A stretch of 39,596 nucleotides of DNA, from contig CAXXJK010000007.1 in NCBI GenBank assembly GCA_963665595.2, forward strand, positions 1-39,596, written 5' to 3'. The stretch comes from G963665595 sp963665595 (GTDB taxonomy: Bacteria; Actinomycetota; Coriobacteriia; Coriobacteriales; CADBOM01). The notes beneath the pieces were generated by a model. The model saw only the letters and a list, made by a program, of their open reading frames with translations, ran no database searches and was not told where the DNA came from. The position numbers and the translations under genes are program-made. Below are positions 21,665-31,087 of the stretch, piece after piece (the first letter of the stretch is position 1; each line of letters begins with the position of its first letter).

Positions 21665-23888
21665 CAGCTCTCACTTTCTGTACTTCGACTTCAACTTGGG
21701 ATACTGCGGAATCTTGAGACCCTGTCGTCAAGTGGCATTCGATAGTTGCTGGCACTACTCGTCCAAAGGGGAAGCGGGCTATGGCAATGTCGGTGTTTTC
21801 TTGCAGGCGCTCAAAGGCTGCTGCGGTTGAGTAAATGTCTTCTCCTGCATCTTCAAGCCGCCACCAGATTTCGCCGTTAACAGAGCCCTCAGTGGTTTTA
21901 GCACTACCGAAAAATACAAGAGGGTCAGGGTTGCCTTCGGTTACGATAACTTCTTTATCGATTTGAACCGAGCGATCCCATTCGACATCCATTGCGACCT
22001 TGGCTAGGTCGCCAAACGCTGCTCCAAAGTTGAAATACACATATCCGCCCGAAGGAATGGTCTCGGCGTGCTCAGTCTTGGAAGTAAGTCCATTAGCCGT
22101 ATAGGCAACTGCGATATAGGTCAGAGGTTGGTCAAGGGGAGGGTAGGGGTCTGTCGCTCCTGTGCCAGAGGTAACGTGGTCAACTAGGCTTGTGATCGCC
22201 CCGTCTGCTTTGCGGCGAAAAATGCCCAGGGAAGCCGTGGCAGGCTTGCCAGTGTTGTTGATTCCTTCATGTACGAGCAACGAGACGCGTCCGAACTCTT
22301 CATCAACGTCAACAGTGATAGTGGGGCTTTCAGGTTCCTCGTAATCGGTTGCGAATGTTCGTGTGGCAGATGCTGTCAACCCAGAGGTTGACGTCACAGC
22401 AAGTTCGATAGAGTACGTCGCATTGTTTGCTGGGAGTAGTTCCGATGATGGCACTGAAGCTGATACAGCAGCACCCGTGATAGTCTTTGTCCACAGCTGC
22501 GCACCTGCAGAGTCCTTAATAGTCACAACGGCACGTTGTTGAGTACCCGACTGGTCAGAATATGACCATGCGAGGGCAATTGGAACGTCGATTATCTCCG
22601 TGCCGTCCGCTGCAGGTGTAGTGATAGCTGTCGAGGGAACTTGGCACACCTTGAACGTCTGGGCAGCCGAGTACGCGCCATAGTCCGCATGAGCACCTTT
22701 GGTGCGCACTCGCCACGTTACGGTTGCGTTGACGGCAAAGCTGTTAGCAAGGCTGTATGTTTGCGCAGTGGTAAGAGTTACGGTAGTCCATGTGCTTCCG
22801 CCATTGATGGAGTATTGCAACTCAGCGGCGCTCTGGGCACTACCGTCAATAGGATTGTGCTGCCACGTGAGCACAATGGCTGTCTGAGCCTTCGATATTG
22901 TGACGCCACTTGCGGGAGTGATAAGCGTAGGTGCAGCTGGAGCGATAATCGTCACAACCGAGTTCGAGGTGGGTGACCAGTCCGACACGAGAGCGCCCCG
23001 AGTATTCCTAGCGCGATAATAGAACGTCCCGCCGCCTGGAGTGTCTGTGGCAGAGGTCACCGCTGAACCCGTTACGGTTGTTATCGTGGTCCATGTTGCT
23101 CCGTCAGTAGATCGCTGGATCTCTAGCGCGGTAGCTGTGATTGCGGGGTTGGTGATTGCTAAAGCAACCGTGGTGGATCCCGACCGAGAAGCGTTGACTG
23201 CGGTAGGCGCTGCAGGGGAGTTATAAGTAGTGCTGCTTGTCGAGTAAGAACTGTAGCCGGCGGCGTTGTATGACCGAACACGGTAAGCGTAAGCGTGGTT
23301 CGTCTGTGTTGTGGCATCGATATAGGAAGTGGCAGACCCTGATAGGCTTGCTATCTGAGACCAGACACCTCCGTCAATCTGGCGCTCTACGAGGACATTG
23401 CTTCTCGCTCCTGAGCCATTCGTCCAGGTAACCGTATTCTGGCTATCTGAGTTACGGGTATTGGTGGCGGCAGAGGGTGCTCCAGGCAAGTCGAGCGCGG
23501 GAATGGTAATAGTTTGCCAGTCTGTTGCTGCCTGACTACCAATGTGGGCACCTGTGCCCGTGTTGTATGCGTCAAACCATGCGCCGGCAGAGATGTTGTA
23601 TGCGGATCCGCCTCGCGCAAATGTGCGGTACTGGAGACCTGTGTCTGCGCGGGCCACCCAGTCATAAGCAATGGAATCCCACGCGCCGTACGCTTGGCCA
23701 ACATGCTCACCGTTGATGACTGTATTTGCATACATTCCCGCGCCGTAGTTGCTGCGGTTATCTCCAACACAGCGGCAATACACGGTGACAGTTGAATCAG
23801 TGGAAGAGGCTATGCCAGCTTCTACCCAGCCACGGTAAAAGCCGTTGCCCCACTGTACTCCGTCTCCGGAGGGAAAATACCAAGCCAT
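21648..23888 (-). CDS. large tail protein with fibronectin type III-like repeats
   Basis: This 746-residue protein has an aromatic N-terminal domain of about 130 residues (Gly/Trp/Tyr-rich, carbohydrate-binding look) followed by at least four FN3-like modules: PGAPSAATNTRNSDSQNTVTW near 135, PAAPTAVNASRSGSTTVALA near 226, PAAPTLITPASGVTIS near 318, and one near 418. A C-terminal tail-specific domain follows (GYVYFNFGAAFGDLAKVAMDVEW). FN3 arrays are frequent in phage tail tips, where they aid wall or surface adhesion. The start overlaps the tape measure stop. It probably takes the place of the distal tail protein or spike. Confidence 0.7.
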   Translation of the reverse strand: MAWYFPSGDGVQWGNGFYRGWVEAGIASSTDSTVTVYCRCVGDNRSNYGAGMYANTVINGEHVGQAYGAWDSIAYDWVARADTGLQYRTFARGGSAYNISAGAWFDAYNTGTGAHIGSQAATDWQTITIPALDLPGAPSAATNTRNSDSQNTVTWTNGSGARSNVLVERQIDGGVWSQIASLSGSATSYIDATTQTNHAYAYRVRSYNAAGYSSYSTSSTTYNSPAAPTAVNASRSGSTTVALAITNPAITATALEIQRSTDGATWTTITTVTGSAVTSATDTPGGGTFYYRARNTRGALVSDWSPTSNSVVTIIAPAAPTLITPASGVTISKAQTAIVLTWQHNPIDGSAQSAAELQYSINGGSTWTTVTLTTAQTYSLANSFAVNATVTWRVRTKGAHADYGAYSAAQTFKVCQVPSTAITTPAADGTEIIDVPIALAWSYSDQSGTQQRAVVTIKDSAGAQLWTKTITGAAVSASVPSSELLPANNATYSIELAVTSTSGLTASATRTFATDYEEPESPTITVDVDEEFGRVSLLVHEGINNTGKPATASLGIFRRKADGAITSLVDHVTSGTGATDPYPPLDQPLTYIAVAYTANGLTSKTEHAETIPSGGYVYFNFGAAFGDLAKVAMDVEWDRSVQIDKEVIVTEGNPDPLVFFGSAKTTEGSVNGEIWWRLEDAGEDIYSTAAAFERLQENTDIAIARFPFGRVVPATIECHLTTGSQDSAVSQVEVEVQKVRADGLVL

Positions 23889-26800
23889 TATACTGCCCCC
23901 ATCGTCCGGAGTTGTCTTTGCACGTCAGGCCACAAAGTGCTGATTGCGTCTATCTTTGTCTGGTCTGTAACTTTTATTTGGGCGTCACCAAGCGTGAAAT
24001 TGACTGTCACTGTCTGCATTACAGGGATTGTTGAGAGAGCAGGCGGGAGAGGCTGTACAGAGAACGATGTCGCAAAATCGAGATTCGACATCTCGCCTCT
24101 AAGGGATTTGTCGATGATTTTAGCCATCTTTTGAGATTGCGTTGCGAGTGCATATTCTCTCTTTTTCATGCCTCCCGTAATGTTGTCCACGAGATGCTCG
24201 CCCCAGACATCAGTATCCGAGAGGGGGCCATAATCAGCTACAGTTTGGTGGAGGGGGCCAGCTATGGCATCTGCTGTCGCTTCAGCACATCCGCGTAGCC
24301 AGTCTATGAGCCCTGTCATTCCGTTGCCGATGTTTCTGACAAGGTCAGAGCCCCATGTAGATCCTTCGGGGCTGATGTCGGCCTGACGCTGCGAGTTTGC
24401 CGCCTGATTTGCAGCATCATCCACCTTATAGATGTTCTCATACATCCCTGCTTGAATTTCATTGCAGAACTGGATCATTGCTTCATCGCCCTGTACGCCT
24501 GCATCGGCAGCGAACTGCATCAGTTTCTCTTTCGAGATTCCCGTAGTAGTAGTCACCGCATTTACGGCGGCTTCTCTCTGGTTCGCGATTGACTGGGCGT
24601 AGTCAGCGCCTGTTTGCGCACCAATTTGGGGAGCCACGACACCGAACTCAGTCAACTTACCTTGGACGGACGCAAAAGTGCCATCATAGGCGCTGCCAAT
24701 AGCAGCACACTGTTCTGCCGTGAGTGAGCCGAGCTTTTCAGTCGAGGCACCAGCATTGGTAAGCTGCGTTACAAAGTCGTTGGTGCTATATCCCGTTGTT
24801 TCGATGGTCGCTTTGAGCAGGGAATGGCTATTAATAGCAGCAGCAATTGATTTAGACCCCTCGTCTTGTGCACGCGTGGCGAGACCGAGTTCCTTTTGGT
24901 AGCCTTTTATTGCTTCACCAGAGGATTCGTATAGCCCCTTGGCTTCCTTAAGGCTGTTGTTCGCCTTATCCGCAACCGTTGCAAAGTTGTCTCCATATGC
25001 GGCGGAATTCGCCATGATGTCATTGTATTCTTTTTGAGCCTTGGCGAGGGCTTTCGCTCCTTTTTCCTGCTGCGCGTAAGCATCTCCCAGGCTTGCAATA
25101 ATGGAGTCAATGCGAATCTGTTCAATCTTTTTCTGAATGAGTTCATCTATTGCCGCTGTGGTTTTAAGGACGTTGCCTTCTTGATCTTTAATCACGCCGT
25201 TAACTGCGTCTGTGACCGTGTACTGTGCTCCCATTTCTGCATTTAGTTTGCTGACTGCATCTTTGAGCAAGGCTTGCGCGGATCCGCTGAGATTGGTCTG
25301 GTTGGCATATTCCTTGATGATATCGCCATACCGTTGCCATGTTCCCATGCTGGTCTCGGCCTCGGCATTCCGTTCAGTGATGGAGTCCACGAGTTTTAGT
25401 TGCGATTCTAGGGCGCTTTTGAGGGCGGCAGATGCGCCGACGGACGCGCTAGATAGATTGCCCATTGCTCCAGCTTGTTCTTTGATGGGTTGGATTGCTT
25501 TTGACGAGGCGCTGCGCAGGCCTTCGGTTGCCTTTGTCATGTCCTGCTGGTGCTCTATCGCCTTTGTAACCCAATCGACAAGCACCACAATTCCCGCCAT
25601 CGCGAGTCCCACAAGAGCACCTTTGGCAACGCCCGCTGCAATCCCTTGGGCCTTTAGGGCAACCGAATGGACATTTGCCGCAGTAGTCCCCTTTGTCGTT
25701 GCCTCCGTCCCTGCGTTAGTTGCCGTCGTGCTAGCCATTCTCGCAATCGTTTCTTGATTTTTGCCCTGGACAGCTTTCTGTGTGGCGATATTCTCTAGCT
25801 CCTGCTTAATAACGGCCTTAGCCTTAGCTTCTTGTTCCACGTTGACTGTGGCAGCATTCTGCAGGCGGTAGAGCGTTTCTTTTTCCTTTGCGATGACTAT
25901 CCGCGATGCGTTTATAGATTCCTTGGCTTGCGCAGCTTCCAGCCGGAGAGTAGCTGCCTCTTCGGTAAGAGACGCTGCCGCGCTCGTCCCTTTGGCGGCA
26001 GCATTAGCTTTTTCGGCAGCTGTGTTAGCAGTCAAGGTCGTCGTTGTTTTGCCCAGAGCTGTAGACATTACTTGGAAAGACGTGATCAGTTTACTTGCAA
26101 GCATCATTAGGGGGCCAGCAGCAGCGACAATGCCCAAGAAAGCTGTTGCGAGTCCTTGAGCCGCAGGATTCATGTCGGCAAACCCCTGAGCCGCATTCTT
26201 CATGAAGTCAATTAGAGGACCGAGGCCGTCGACGATTGAATTGATTGCAGCAAGGAGAGGTCCGCCGGCTGTTGCTGCGACATTCTCAAATTTATTACCT
26301 AGAATCTTGAGTTGGCTTTCTGTAGTTGCGTATCTCTGCTCCGCCTCTTTGGCCATTGCATTGTTCGCATCCCACGCCCCGGTTGCCGTGTCCACAGATT
26401 TCGCCAAGAGGTCGCTTGCTCCAGTAAGGCGTTTCATCATGTCTGTCTGGCGAAGAGAAGAGACGCCTAGCTCATCGAGCATGAGATTCATGTTATCGCC
26501 CGACTGGGTGGCGCTATCCATATTTTTGAATAGCATCTGTAGGGCTTCGACTGGAGAAGCTTTCCAGGCGGCAGCAAATTTCGATGCGCTTTCGTATCCT
26601 GCCATCTGAGCCCATGCAGCAAGGTTCTCTGAATTGCGTGCAACGTCTTTATCAATCTGGCTCATGACCGTTGAGATGGCCGTGCCGCCTGCTTCGGCTT
26701 CAATGCCGACACTTGACATGGATGCAGAAAGAGCAAGGATTTGAGCATCAGTAAGCCCGATTTGAGAGCCAGCACCTGCTATTCGATGAGCCATCTCCAG

Positions 26801-27352
26801 GATGGCTGATTCTGTTGTGGCAGAGTTGTTGCCTAGAGCGACGATTGTTGAACCGAACTTTTCGAACTGGTCTTGTGCCATACCTGTAATGTTTGCGTAT
26901 TGAGCCATCTGCATGGCACCCTGCTCGAGGTCAAGGTCGGTTGTGACGGAGAGGTCGGCGATTACAGACGCGAATTGCTCAAGCTTATCTTTGGCAATGC
27001 CTAACTGACCACCGAGTTCCATGATTCTGTTTATGTCATTGGCAGAAATCGGTTTTGTTTCGCTCATGCGCTTTGAGGCAGCGGCAAGCTTGTCGAACTC
27101 TTCTTCAGTTGCGTTAACTGTCTTGCGAACACCAGCGAAGGAGCTTTCGAAGTCCATGGCTGCTTTAATCGAATAGGCACCAAATGCAAGGATGGGTAGC
27201 GTTAGGGCAAGCGTCATGGCTTTGCCCGTTGTTGAAAGTATAGAGGCTAGCTTTGCGCCAGTTGCGGCGGTGCTAGCCTCTACGGCGGCGACAGTACGTA
27301 GATATTCGGACTCATCGCCCGTTATGTCGATTACAACCTTGCCGTCAGACAC
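23888..27352 (-). CDS. tail tape measure protein (TP901-type)
   Basis: This 1154-residue protein has an N-terminal PhageMin_Tail/TP901 core: MDFESSFAGVRKTVNATEEE near 68, ELGGQLGIAKDKLEQFA near 112, ALGNNSATTESAILEMAHR near 170 and ASMSSVGIEAEAGGTAI near 209. A hydrophobic helix at about 40-60 and another near 590 (LVGLAMAGIVVLVDWV) are typical of tape measures that cross the host membrane. The middle is Ala/Gln/Lys coiled coil. The C-terminus is Gly/Ser rich with amphipathic units. At about 1.5 angstrom per residue it predicts a tail near 170 nm. It follows the two chaperone genes in the usual order. Confidence 0.9.
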   Translation of the reverse strand: MSDGKVVIDITGDESEYLRTVAAVEASTAATGAKLASILSTTGKAMTLALTLPILAFGAYSIKAAMDFESSFAGVRKTVNATEEEFDKLAAASKRMSETKPISANDINRIMELGGQLGIAKDKLEQFASVIADLSVTTDLDLEQGAMQMAQYANITGMAQDQFEKFGSTIVALGNNSATTESAILEMAHRIAGAGSQIGLTDAQILALSASMSSVGIEAEAGGTAISTVMSQIDKDVARNSENLAAWAQMAGYESASKFAAAWKASPVEALQMLFKNMDSATQSGDNMNLMLDELGVSSLRQTDMMKRLTGASDLLAKSVDTATGAWDANNAMAKEAEQRYATTESQLKILGNKFENVAATAGGPLLAAINSIVDGLGPLIDFMKNAAQGFADMNPAAQGLATAFLGIVAAAGPLMMLASKLITSFQVMSTALGKTTTTLTANTAAEKANAAAKGTSAAASLTEEAATLRLEAAQAKESINASRIVIAKEKETLYRLQNAATVNVEQEAKAKAVIKQELENIATQKAVQGKNQETIARMASTTATNAGTEATTKGTTAANVHSVALKAQGIAAGVAKGALVGLAMAGIVVLVDWVTKAIEHQQDMTKATEGLRSASSKAIQPIKEQAGAMGNLSSASVGASAALKSALESQLKLVDSITERNAEAETSMGTWQRYGDIIKEYANQTNLSGSAQALLKDAVSKLNAEMGAQYTVTDAVNGVIKDQEGNVLKTTAAIDELIQKKIEQIRIDSIIASLGDAYAQQEKGAKALAKAQKEYNDIMANSAAYGDNFATVADKANNSLKEAKGLYESSGEAIKGYQKELGLATRAQDEGSKSIAAAINSHSLLKATIETTGYSTNDFVTQLTNAGASTEKLGSLTAEQCAAIGSAYDGTFASVQGKLTEFGVVAPQIGAQTGADYAQSIANQREAAVNAVTTTTGISKEKLMQFAADAGVQGDEAMIQFCNEIQAGMYENIYKVDDAANQAANSQRQADISPEGSTWGSDLVRNIGNGMTGLIDWLRGCAEATADAIAGPLHQTVADYGPLSDTDVWGEHLVDNITGGMKKREYALATQSQKMAKIIDKSLRGEMSNLDFATSFSVQPLPPALSTIPVMQTVTVNFTLGDAQIKVTDQTKIDAISTLWPDVQRQLRTMGAV

Positions 27353-27916
27353 TTAGTCGCCCCATTTCATTTTCTCTCGCGCTACCTCCTCTTCATAGGA
27401 GATGGGAGGCAGTGCGTATTGACGCTTGATTTCCTTGATGCGCTCCTTTGTTTCCGGGGGAGCGTCCTTTGGGATATCGCAAGAGCGGTATCCTCTAATC
27501 GTCATAGTCTGGGATGTGTTACTTAGGTTGTTGAAAAGGGCAAGGAAGCGCCACCAGTGCATGGTTAGCTCGGGGTTGGTGAGGTCAATCTGATACTCAC
27601 GCTGGAAGTCAGCCACAAGGCGCATTTGGTCAAAGTCGAAATCAAAGTCGCGTGATTGCTTTGCTCCTTTTGGTGTTTCGTATTCTTCGGTGCCAGAAAG
27701 AAAGGCAAAGCAAGCTTTATATGCTTCGATAATGTCTTGGGGCAGATCTGCGCCGTAGTAGTGGGCGAGGACGCCTCGTCTCTTAGTCCTTTCTGGGAGG
27801 CTTGAAGAAAGAAGTCTTGCTACTTGTAGGGAAGTCCTAAAGTCGGTCTTTATCGCGTAATATATGCCGCCCACTTTGACAGCAGACGGCATATTCTGAG
27901 TAATGATGTTACGCAT
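27353..27916 (-). CDS. tail assembly chaperone, Gp15 family
   Basis: This 187-residue protein has features of Bacteriophage Gp15: YYAIKTDFRTSLQVARLL near 19, ADFQREYQIDLTNPELTMHWWRF near 102, then TIRGYRSCDIP and a basic C-terminal KERIKEIKRQYALP. These proteins act with the preceding small protein as the G/GT-type chaperones of the tape measure. No slippery sequence is needed because it overlaps the upstream gene by one base. Inside the gene at 27514-27527 a sequence resembles the late repeat core. Confidence 0.78.
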   Translation of the reverse strand: MRNIITQNMPSAVKVGGIYYAIKTDFRTSLQVARLLSSSLPERTKRRGVLAHYYGADLPQDIIEAYKACFAFLSGTEEYETPKGAKQSRDFDFDFDQMRLVADFQREYQIDLTNPELTMHWWRFLALFNNLSNTSQTMTIRGYRSCDIPKDAPPETKERIKEIKRQYALPPISYEEEVAREKMKWGD

Positions 27917-28266
27917 TAGACGAGCCCGAAATCGCCGAGCTCCTCATCAAGGTTAACGAGAGCAACAGCGTTGTTTACAGCCTTACTGACAGCAAGAAAG
28001 AGTTTTAGTTCAGCAAGGAGATCGCGCTCACCAATTGAAGCAAATATGCGCTTAGCTTGGTCTTCTCCAAACAACTCATCAATGAACTCATGAACCTTGT
28101 TGCTTATTTCGCTATAGATGTTGAGTGCATCTGTATAGCTTGTCTTAGCGAGGCCGCTGGCAAAGAGCATCATGCGGTTAATCCTGTCGGGGTCGCCTAA
28201 GTGCGCACAATACTCCTCGCCGTTTATTTCTACCTCTAAGACGGTAGGCTTAATGTCGATTTTCAT
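27916..28266 (-). CDS. tail assembly chaperone, first component
   Basis: The product of 116 residues starts at ATG 28266, overlapping the major tail stop as TAATG; a longer frame to 28323 runs inside the tail gene. It is acidic, with IKPTVLEVEINGEEYCAHLGD and a helical C-terminus ending EELGDFGLV, as in small phage tail chaperones placed between the major tail protein and Gp15. A role in loading tape measure is inferred from position and size. Confidence 0.62.
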   Translation of the reverse strand: MKIDIKPTVLEVEINGEEYCAHLGDPDRINRMMLFASGLAKTSYTDALNIYSEISNKVHEFIDELFGEDQAKRIFASIGERDLLAELKLFLAVSKAVNNAVALVNLDEELGDFGLV

Positions 28267-28733
28267 TAGCCCACGACTGGAGTAAAGGCCATCGTTGTCA
28301 TGTTGAATGTTCCCTTGGTCCAAGCTTGATCAGTCATGTTCATGACGCCTGTGTGTTTTAGATCTTCGGAAGCGGCCCCATCAATTGGATTGGGTCGCAC
28401 GAGAAACTTCGCCATCTTCGCTTCATGGACGGTAGCGGCTCCTTTGCTTGTGTCAATTCTTACGATTGACGTTGCAAAGTCGAAATCGTCCTCATGGAGG
28501 GCAAGCCATGTCTGTAGCTCTTGGCCATCTTCATAGGCGATGTCGTACTCTACAGAGGTCTTGATGCTTTGAGTGCGCTCGATTTGGTTCTTAAGGCACT
28601 TGTAGTCGGTTTCCTTGGTCTTGAAATCGATCTTAGGATTGAAGGCCGAGTTCTCGGTCACTAGGACGTAGTCAGGAGTGCCTGGTACGGCAGAGACATC
28701 GAGAGCGTATTGAAAAATGTCGGTGGTTAACAT
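28266..28733 (-). CDS. major tail protein (tail tube)
   Basis: This 155-residue protein is beta-rich, with NPKIDFKTKETDYKCLKNQI, TSVEYDIAYEDGQELQ and the C-terminal TGVMNMTDQAWTKGTFNM. The size and the position between the tail terminator and the chaperones match siphophage tube proteins. The start ATG 28733 lies five bases after the terminator gene, with AGGATAAAAC upstream. Confidence 0.72.
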   Translation of the reverse strand: MLTTDIFQYALDVSAVPGTPDYVLVTENSAFNPKIDFKTKETDYKCLKNQIERTQSIKTSVEYDIAYEDGQELQTWLALHEDDFDFATSIVRIDTSKGAATVHEAKMAKFLVRPNPIDGAASEDLKHTGVMNMTDQAWTKGTFNMTTMAFTPVVG

Positions 28734-28737
28734 AGTT

Positions 28738-29166
28738 TTATCCTTTCATTTTCTTACACTTGTACGTTAGATTGAATGTTACTTGCCAGATGTCGTAGTC
28801 GGTATCTGCCTCAACGCGTGCAGGTAGGTTCTCAAGCATCATCTCGCGCAGTTTGTACCCCTCAGGAAGTGAGGCGTCGAATCCTTTAATCGAGTGAGCC
28901 AGCTTCACAAGCCTTCGGTAAGCACTCATACGAGAGTCGGTATCGACGCTTCCTGATCTCAAGTAGAGTGCAAAACGGTAGCTGGCTATGTAGTCACCAC
29001 ATTTGTAATGAGTGACCTCAGGGGGGCCTGTGAGGGTTTGAAACGAGTAGCAATCGTAATCGGGTAATTCCTCGAAAAGAAGGGGCAAGTCGAGGGTTTG
29101 GCCCTCAAGCCATGTATAAACGACATCACCAATAGCGAGGGCGTCAAACTGTTGATCAAAGGCCAT
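28738..29166 (-). CDS. tail terminator / tail completion protein
   Basis: This 142-residue protein has LPLLFEELPDYDCYSFQTLTG, a GDYIASYRFALYLRSGS strand pair and a C-terminal VEADTDYDIWQVTFNLTYKC. The last motif is typical of the phage tail terminator/minor capsid family placed directly before the tail tube gene. It overlaps the upstream gene by eleven bases. It would cap the growing tail and join it to the head. Confidence 0.65.
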   Translation of the reverse strand: MAFDQQFDALAIGDVVYTWLEGQTLDLPLLFEELPDYDCYSFQTLTGPPEVTHYKCGDYIASYRFALYLRSGSVDTDSRMSAYRRLVKLAHSIKGFDASLPEGYKLREMMLENLPARVEADTDYDIWQVTFNLTYKCKKMKG

Positions 29167-29509
29167 TTGCTACCTCCCGAGCCGCCTCTTTAGCCGATCT
29201 TTCCCATTCGGCGCGGTATCGCGGTCTTGCGTAATCAAACCACTGCATGACCGTTCCCGGATGTGTTTTGCCTGGCAGTCCGTAGTATTGAGCACGAGCA
29301 TATGGAACATCTTTTGTACCACCCCAGACGACTTTGCCTGGAGTGCTGTAACGCTCAGCAGTGCCGCGTAGCGCACCTGTGAGGAATGGCACATACGGAT
29401 TGCAGTCAAACCTTACTTTCTCAGTGAGCACTACCACGACGCGTTTCTTGATAAGAGGGCCTTTTGCGTGTACGCCTGACAGATTCGTCCTTACGTTTGC
29501 ACCGATCAT
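29156..29509 (-). CDS. HK97 gp10-like head-tail joining protein
   Basis: This 117-residue protein has VRFDCNPYVPFLTGALRGTA, then VVWGGTKDVPYARAQYYG and HPGTVMQWFDYARPRYRAEW. This matches the minor capsid/gp10-type proteins in which a PYVP..TGALR motif precedes a YA..QYYG motif. It sits in the connector block between the stopper-like and terminator genes and overlaps both. Confidence 0.7.
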   Translation of the reverse strand: MIGANVRTNLSGVHAKGPLIKKRVVVVLTEKVRFDCNPYVPFLTGALRGTAERYSTPGKVVWGGTKDVPYARAQYYGLPGKTHPGTVMQWFDYARPRYRAEWERSAKEAAREVANGL

Positions 29510-29835
29510 CTGACTTTCCCTCCACTCGCCTCAACGAGGCTGGTCTTGTTCCCGATTCGGAACATTTCGACCTTTTCAACCGTAAGCGCGCTTGTAGGGG
29601 GTGTTAAATCGGTTACATCTCCGAACAAGACCCTGTCTCCCTTGGAGATATCAGTGTCATAAGGAACGAATAGTTCAAAGTTGTCTTCGGTTGTGTCGCC
29701 ATTCATGCGACGTATGGAGCCTCGGGTTTCCTCAAAGCGCACCATTGGGAGAAGTTGGCGCGACCATACGGCTTTGCGGTCTGTCTCTCCCGTGATGTGC
29801 CACACGGTTACGGTGTGTGGATACATTACAGCCAC
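29506..29835 (-). CDS. head closure (stopper) protein
   Basis: This 109-residue beta-rich protein has PHTVTVWHITGETD, NGDTTEDNFELFVPYDTDI and KGDRVLFGDVTD, typical of SPP1 gp16-like minor capsid/stopper proteins. It is placed after the adaptor and before the gp10-like gene. It overlaps both neighbours, so the connector set is translationally coupled. Confidence 0.62.
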   Translation of the reverse strand: MAVMYPHTVTVWHITGETDRKAVWSRQLLPMVRFEETRGSIRRMNGDTTEDNFELFVPYDTDISKGDRVLFGDVTDLTPPTSALTVEKVEMFRIGNKTSLVEASGGKVR

Positions 29836-30173
29836 TGTCCGTACTTGAGTACTCCTGTGCCAGCAAGATAGCGACGTATAGCAGCTTCAGCAGTCAAACT
29901 AAAACCTGCATCACTGTATTCTTCGCGCACCTTGCCCGCTGAGTAGGATCTGCGCCGCTTCTCTGGGTTCGCAATTGCGTCTGCTACGCCACAGATGGCA
30001 TGTTTAACCTTATCGCCGTGTGTTGTTAAATCGGCTTGTGGCCAAAGAGCGTATCCTACCTCCGCTACAGCATCGGACAAGGCCCCCATAAAGGAGACCT
30101 CATCCATTGTGCCGTGGTACTCGTCGGTGTAGTAAGCGTAATCAGGGGTTATGTCGGCAGTGATGCCAGCCAT
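29826..30173 (-). CDS. head-tail connector (adaptor) protein
   Basis: This 115-residue helical protein (SFMGALSDAVAEVGYALWP ... YSDAGFSLTAEAAIRRYL) is the first gene after the major capsid protein, in the gp6/gp15 adaptor position. The helical composition and the ending LAGTGVLKYGQWL fit this group. It has no enzymatic motif. Confidence 0.58.
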   Translation of the reverse strand: MAGITADITPDYAYYTDEYHGTMDEVSFMGALSDAVAEVGYALWPQADLTTHGDKVKHAICGVADAIANPEKRRRSYSAGKVREEYSDAGFSLTAEAAIRRYLAGTGVLKYGQWL

Positions 30174-30175
30174 GA

Positions 30176-31078
30176 CTATCCTACGACGGTCAGAGCACGC
30201 AGGACGCCTGCGGCCTTAGTCTTCTTAAGCGCACAGCCACAAACAAACTCGCTGTCACCCTTTTTGACGGCACCAGGACTCGACCAGTCAGGCAGCGCGA
30301 TAGAGATACCAGCATCGCCCGTAAGAGTGAGGCCGTGGAACTCGTCCATACCAAAGCACATTGCGTATATGTCGAGTGAGGTGTGTGCTCCATCTTTGAG
30401 CACCTCAATCGGGATGTTGTCCCACTGGCGAACGCGCTTACCTGCATCATCGCGGTCCATAGTCTCAAAGCCAAGGATGCGAAGAACCGCGTTAATCTTG
30501 GTTGCCATACTTAGTGACACAGCGAGCACGTCAGGGTCACGGGTAAGTGAGGACAGTAGGATATCCATCTCATTGGCAAAAGCGAGAGCCTTGTCCTTGT
30601 CAATTGTAGATAGGTTAACAAGAGAGGTGAACTCAGTGCTAGAGCCGGTGAGGGCTTTCGACAGTCCGTCAAAACCATCGGCATCAACAGTAGTATCACC
30701 AGTAATCAAAGTCTTATTGAAGCCGCGGATAATCGAGTTCTTAGACTCAACGACTTTGAGCTCATAGATGTCTTCTGCGGCGCCTTTAGCCACGCGGTCC
30801 ATCTGCCATGCGCTCGACAAGATGCCGGGCTTCGTGGTGTACTTTTTAATCTCAACGTCTGCCACGGCAGGCTCAACGTCAATCTTACGGAAAGCAGCTG
30901 TTGCGCCAGAGATCACACGCTTGTAGCCATAGACGAGGTCGCTAGTGCCGGTTGCGGTCAAGCAATCGTCAAAGGGCATGAGGGATAGGATTTTTGAGTC
31001 AGTAATCAACTCATTGATGAAGCCTTGCTTGAGTTTGTCGGTGGAGTTCTCAGCAAGTTGTGCAAGTGTAGTAGCCAT
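30176..31078 (-). CDS. major capsid protein
   Basis: This 300-residue protein starts with MATTLAQLAENSTDKLKQG and contains an HK97-fold-like pattern: LPFDD-type N-arm, GILSSAWQMDRVAKG helix, KSLITGD-like FNKTLITGDTTVDADG (about 128), a spine region and a C-terminal PDWSSPGAVKKGDSEFVCG. Position after the scaffold gene and before the connectors supports the call. It starts nine bases after the scaffold stop, with AAGGAGAC upstream. Confidence 0.8.
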   Translation of the reverse strand: MATTLAQLAENSTDKLKQGFINELITDSKILSLMPFDDCLTATGTSDLVYGYKRVISGATAAFRKIDVEPAVADVEIKKYTTKPGILSSAWQMDRVAKGAAEDIYELKVVESKNSIIRGFNKTLITGDTTVDADGFDGLSKALTGSSTEFTSLVNLSTIDKDKALAFANEMDILLSSLTRDPDVLAVSLSMATKINAVLRILGFETMDRDDAGKRVRQWDNIPIEVLKDGAHTSLDIYAMCFGMDEFHGLTLTGDAGISIALPDWSSPGAVKKGDSEFVCGCALKKTKAAGVLRALTVVG

Positions 31079-31087
31079 AATGTCTCC

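Noticed and set aside
27514..27527. Fifth copy of the late repeat
   Set aside because: It shares gtgttactta with the others but lies inside the Gp15 coding sequence and lacks the AGG and ATGC parts; left as a weak match.
30036..30767. Rightward frame of 243 codons
   Set aside because: It is antisense to the capsid and connector genes and Ser/Val/Pro-rich, as expected from a shadow frame.
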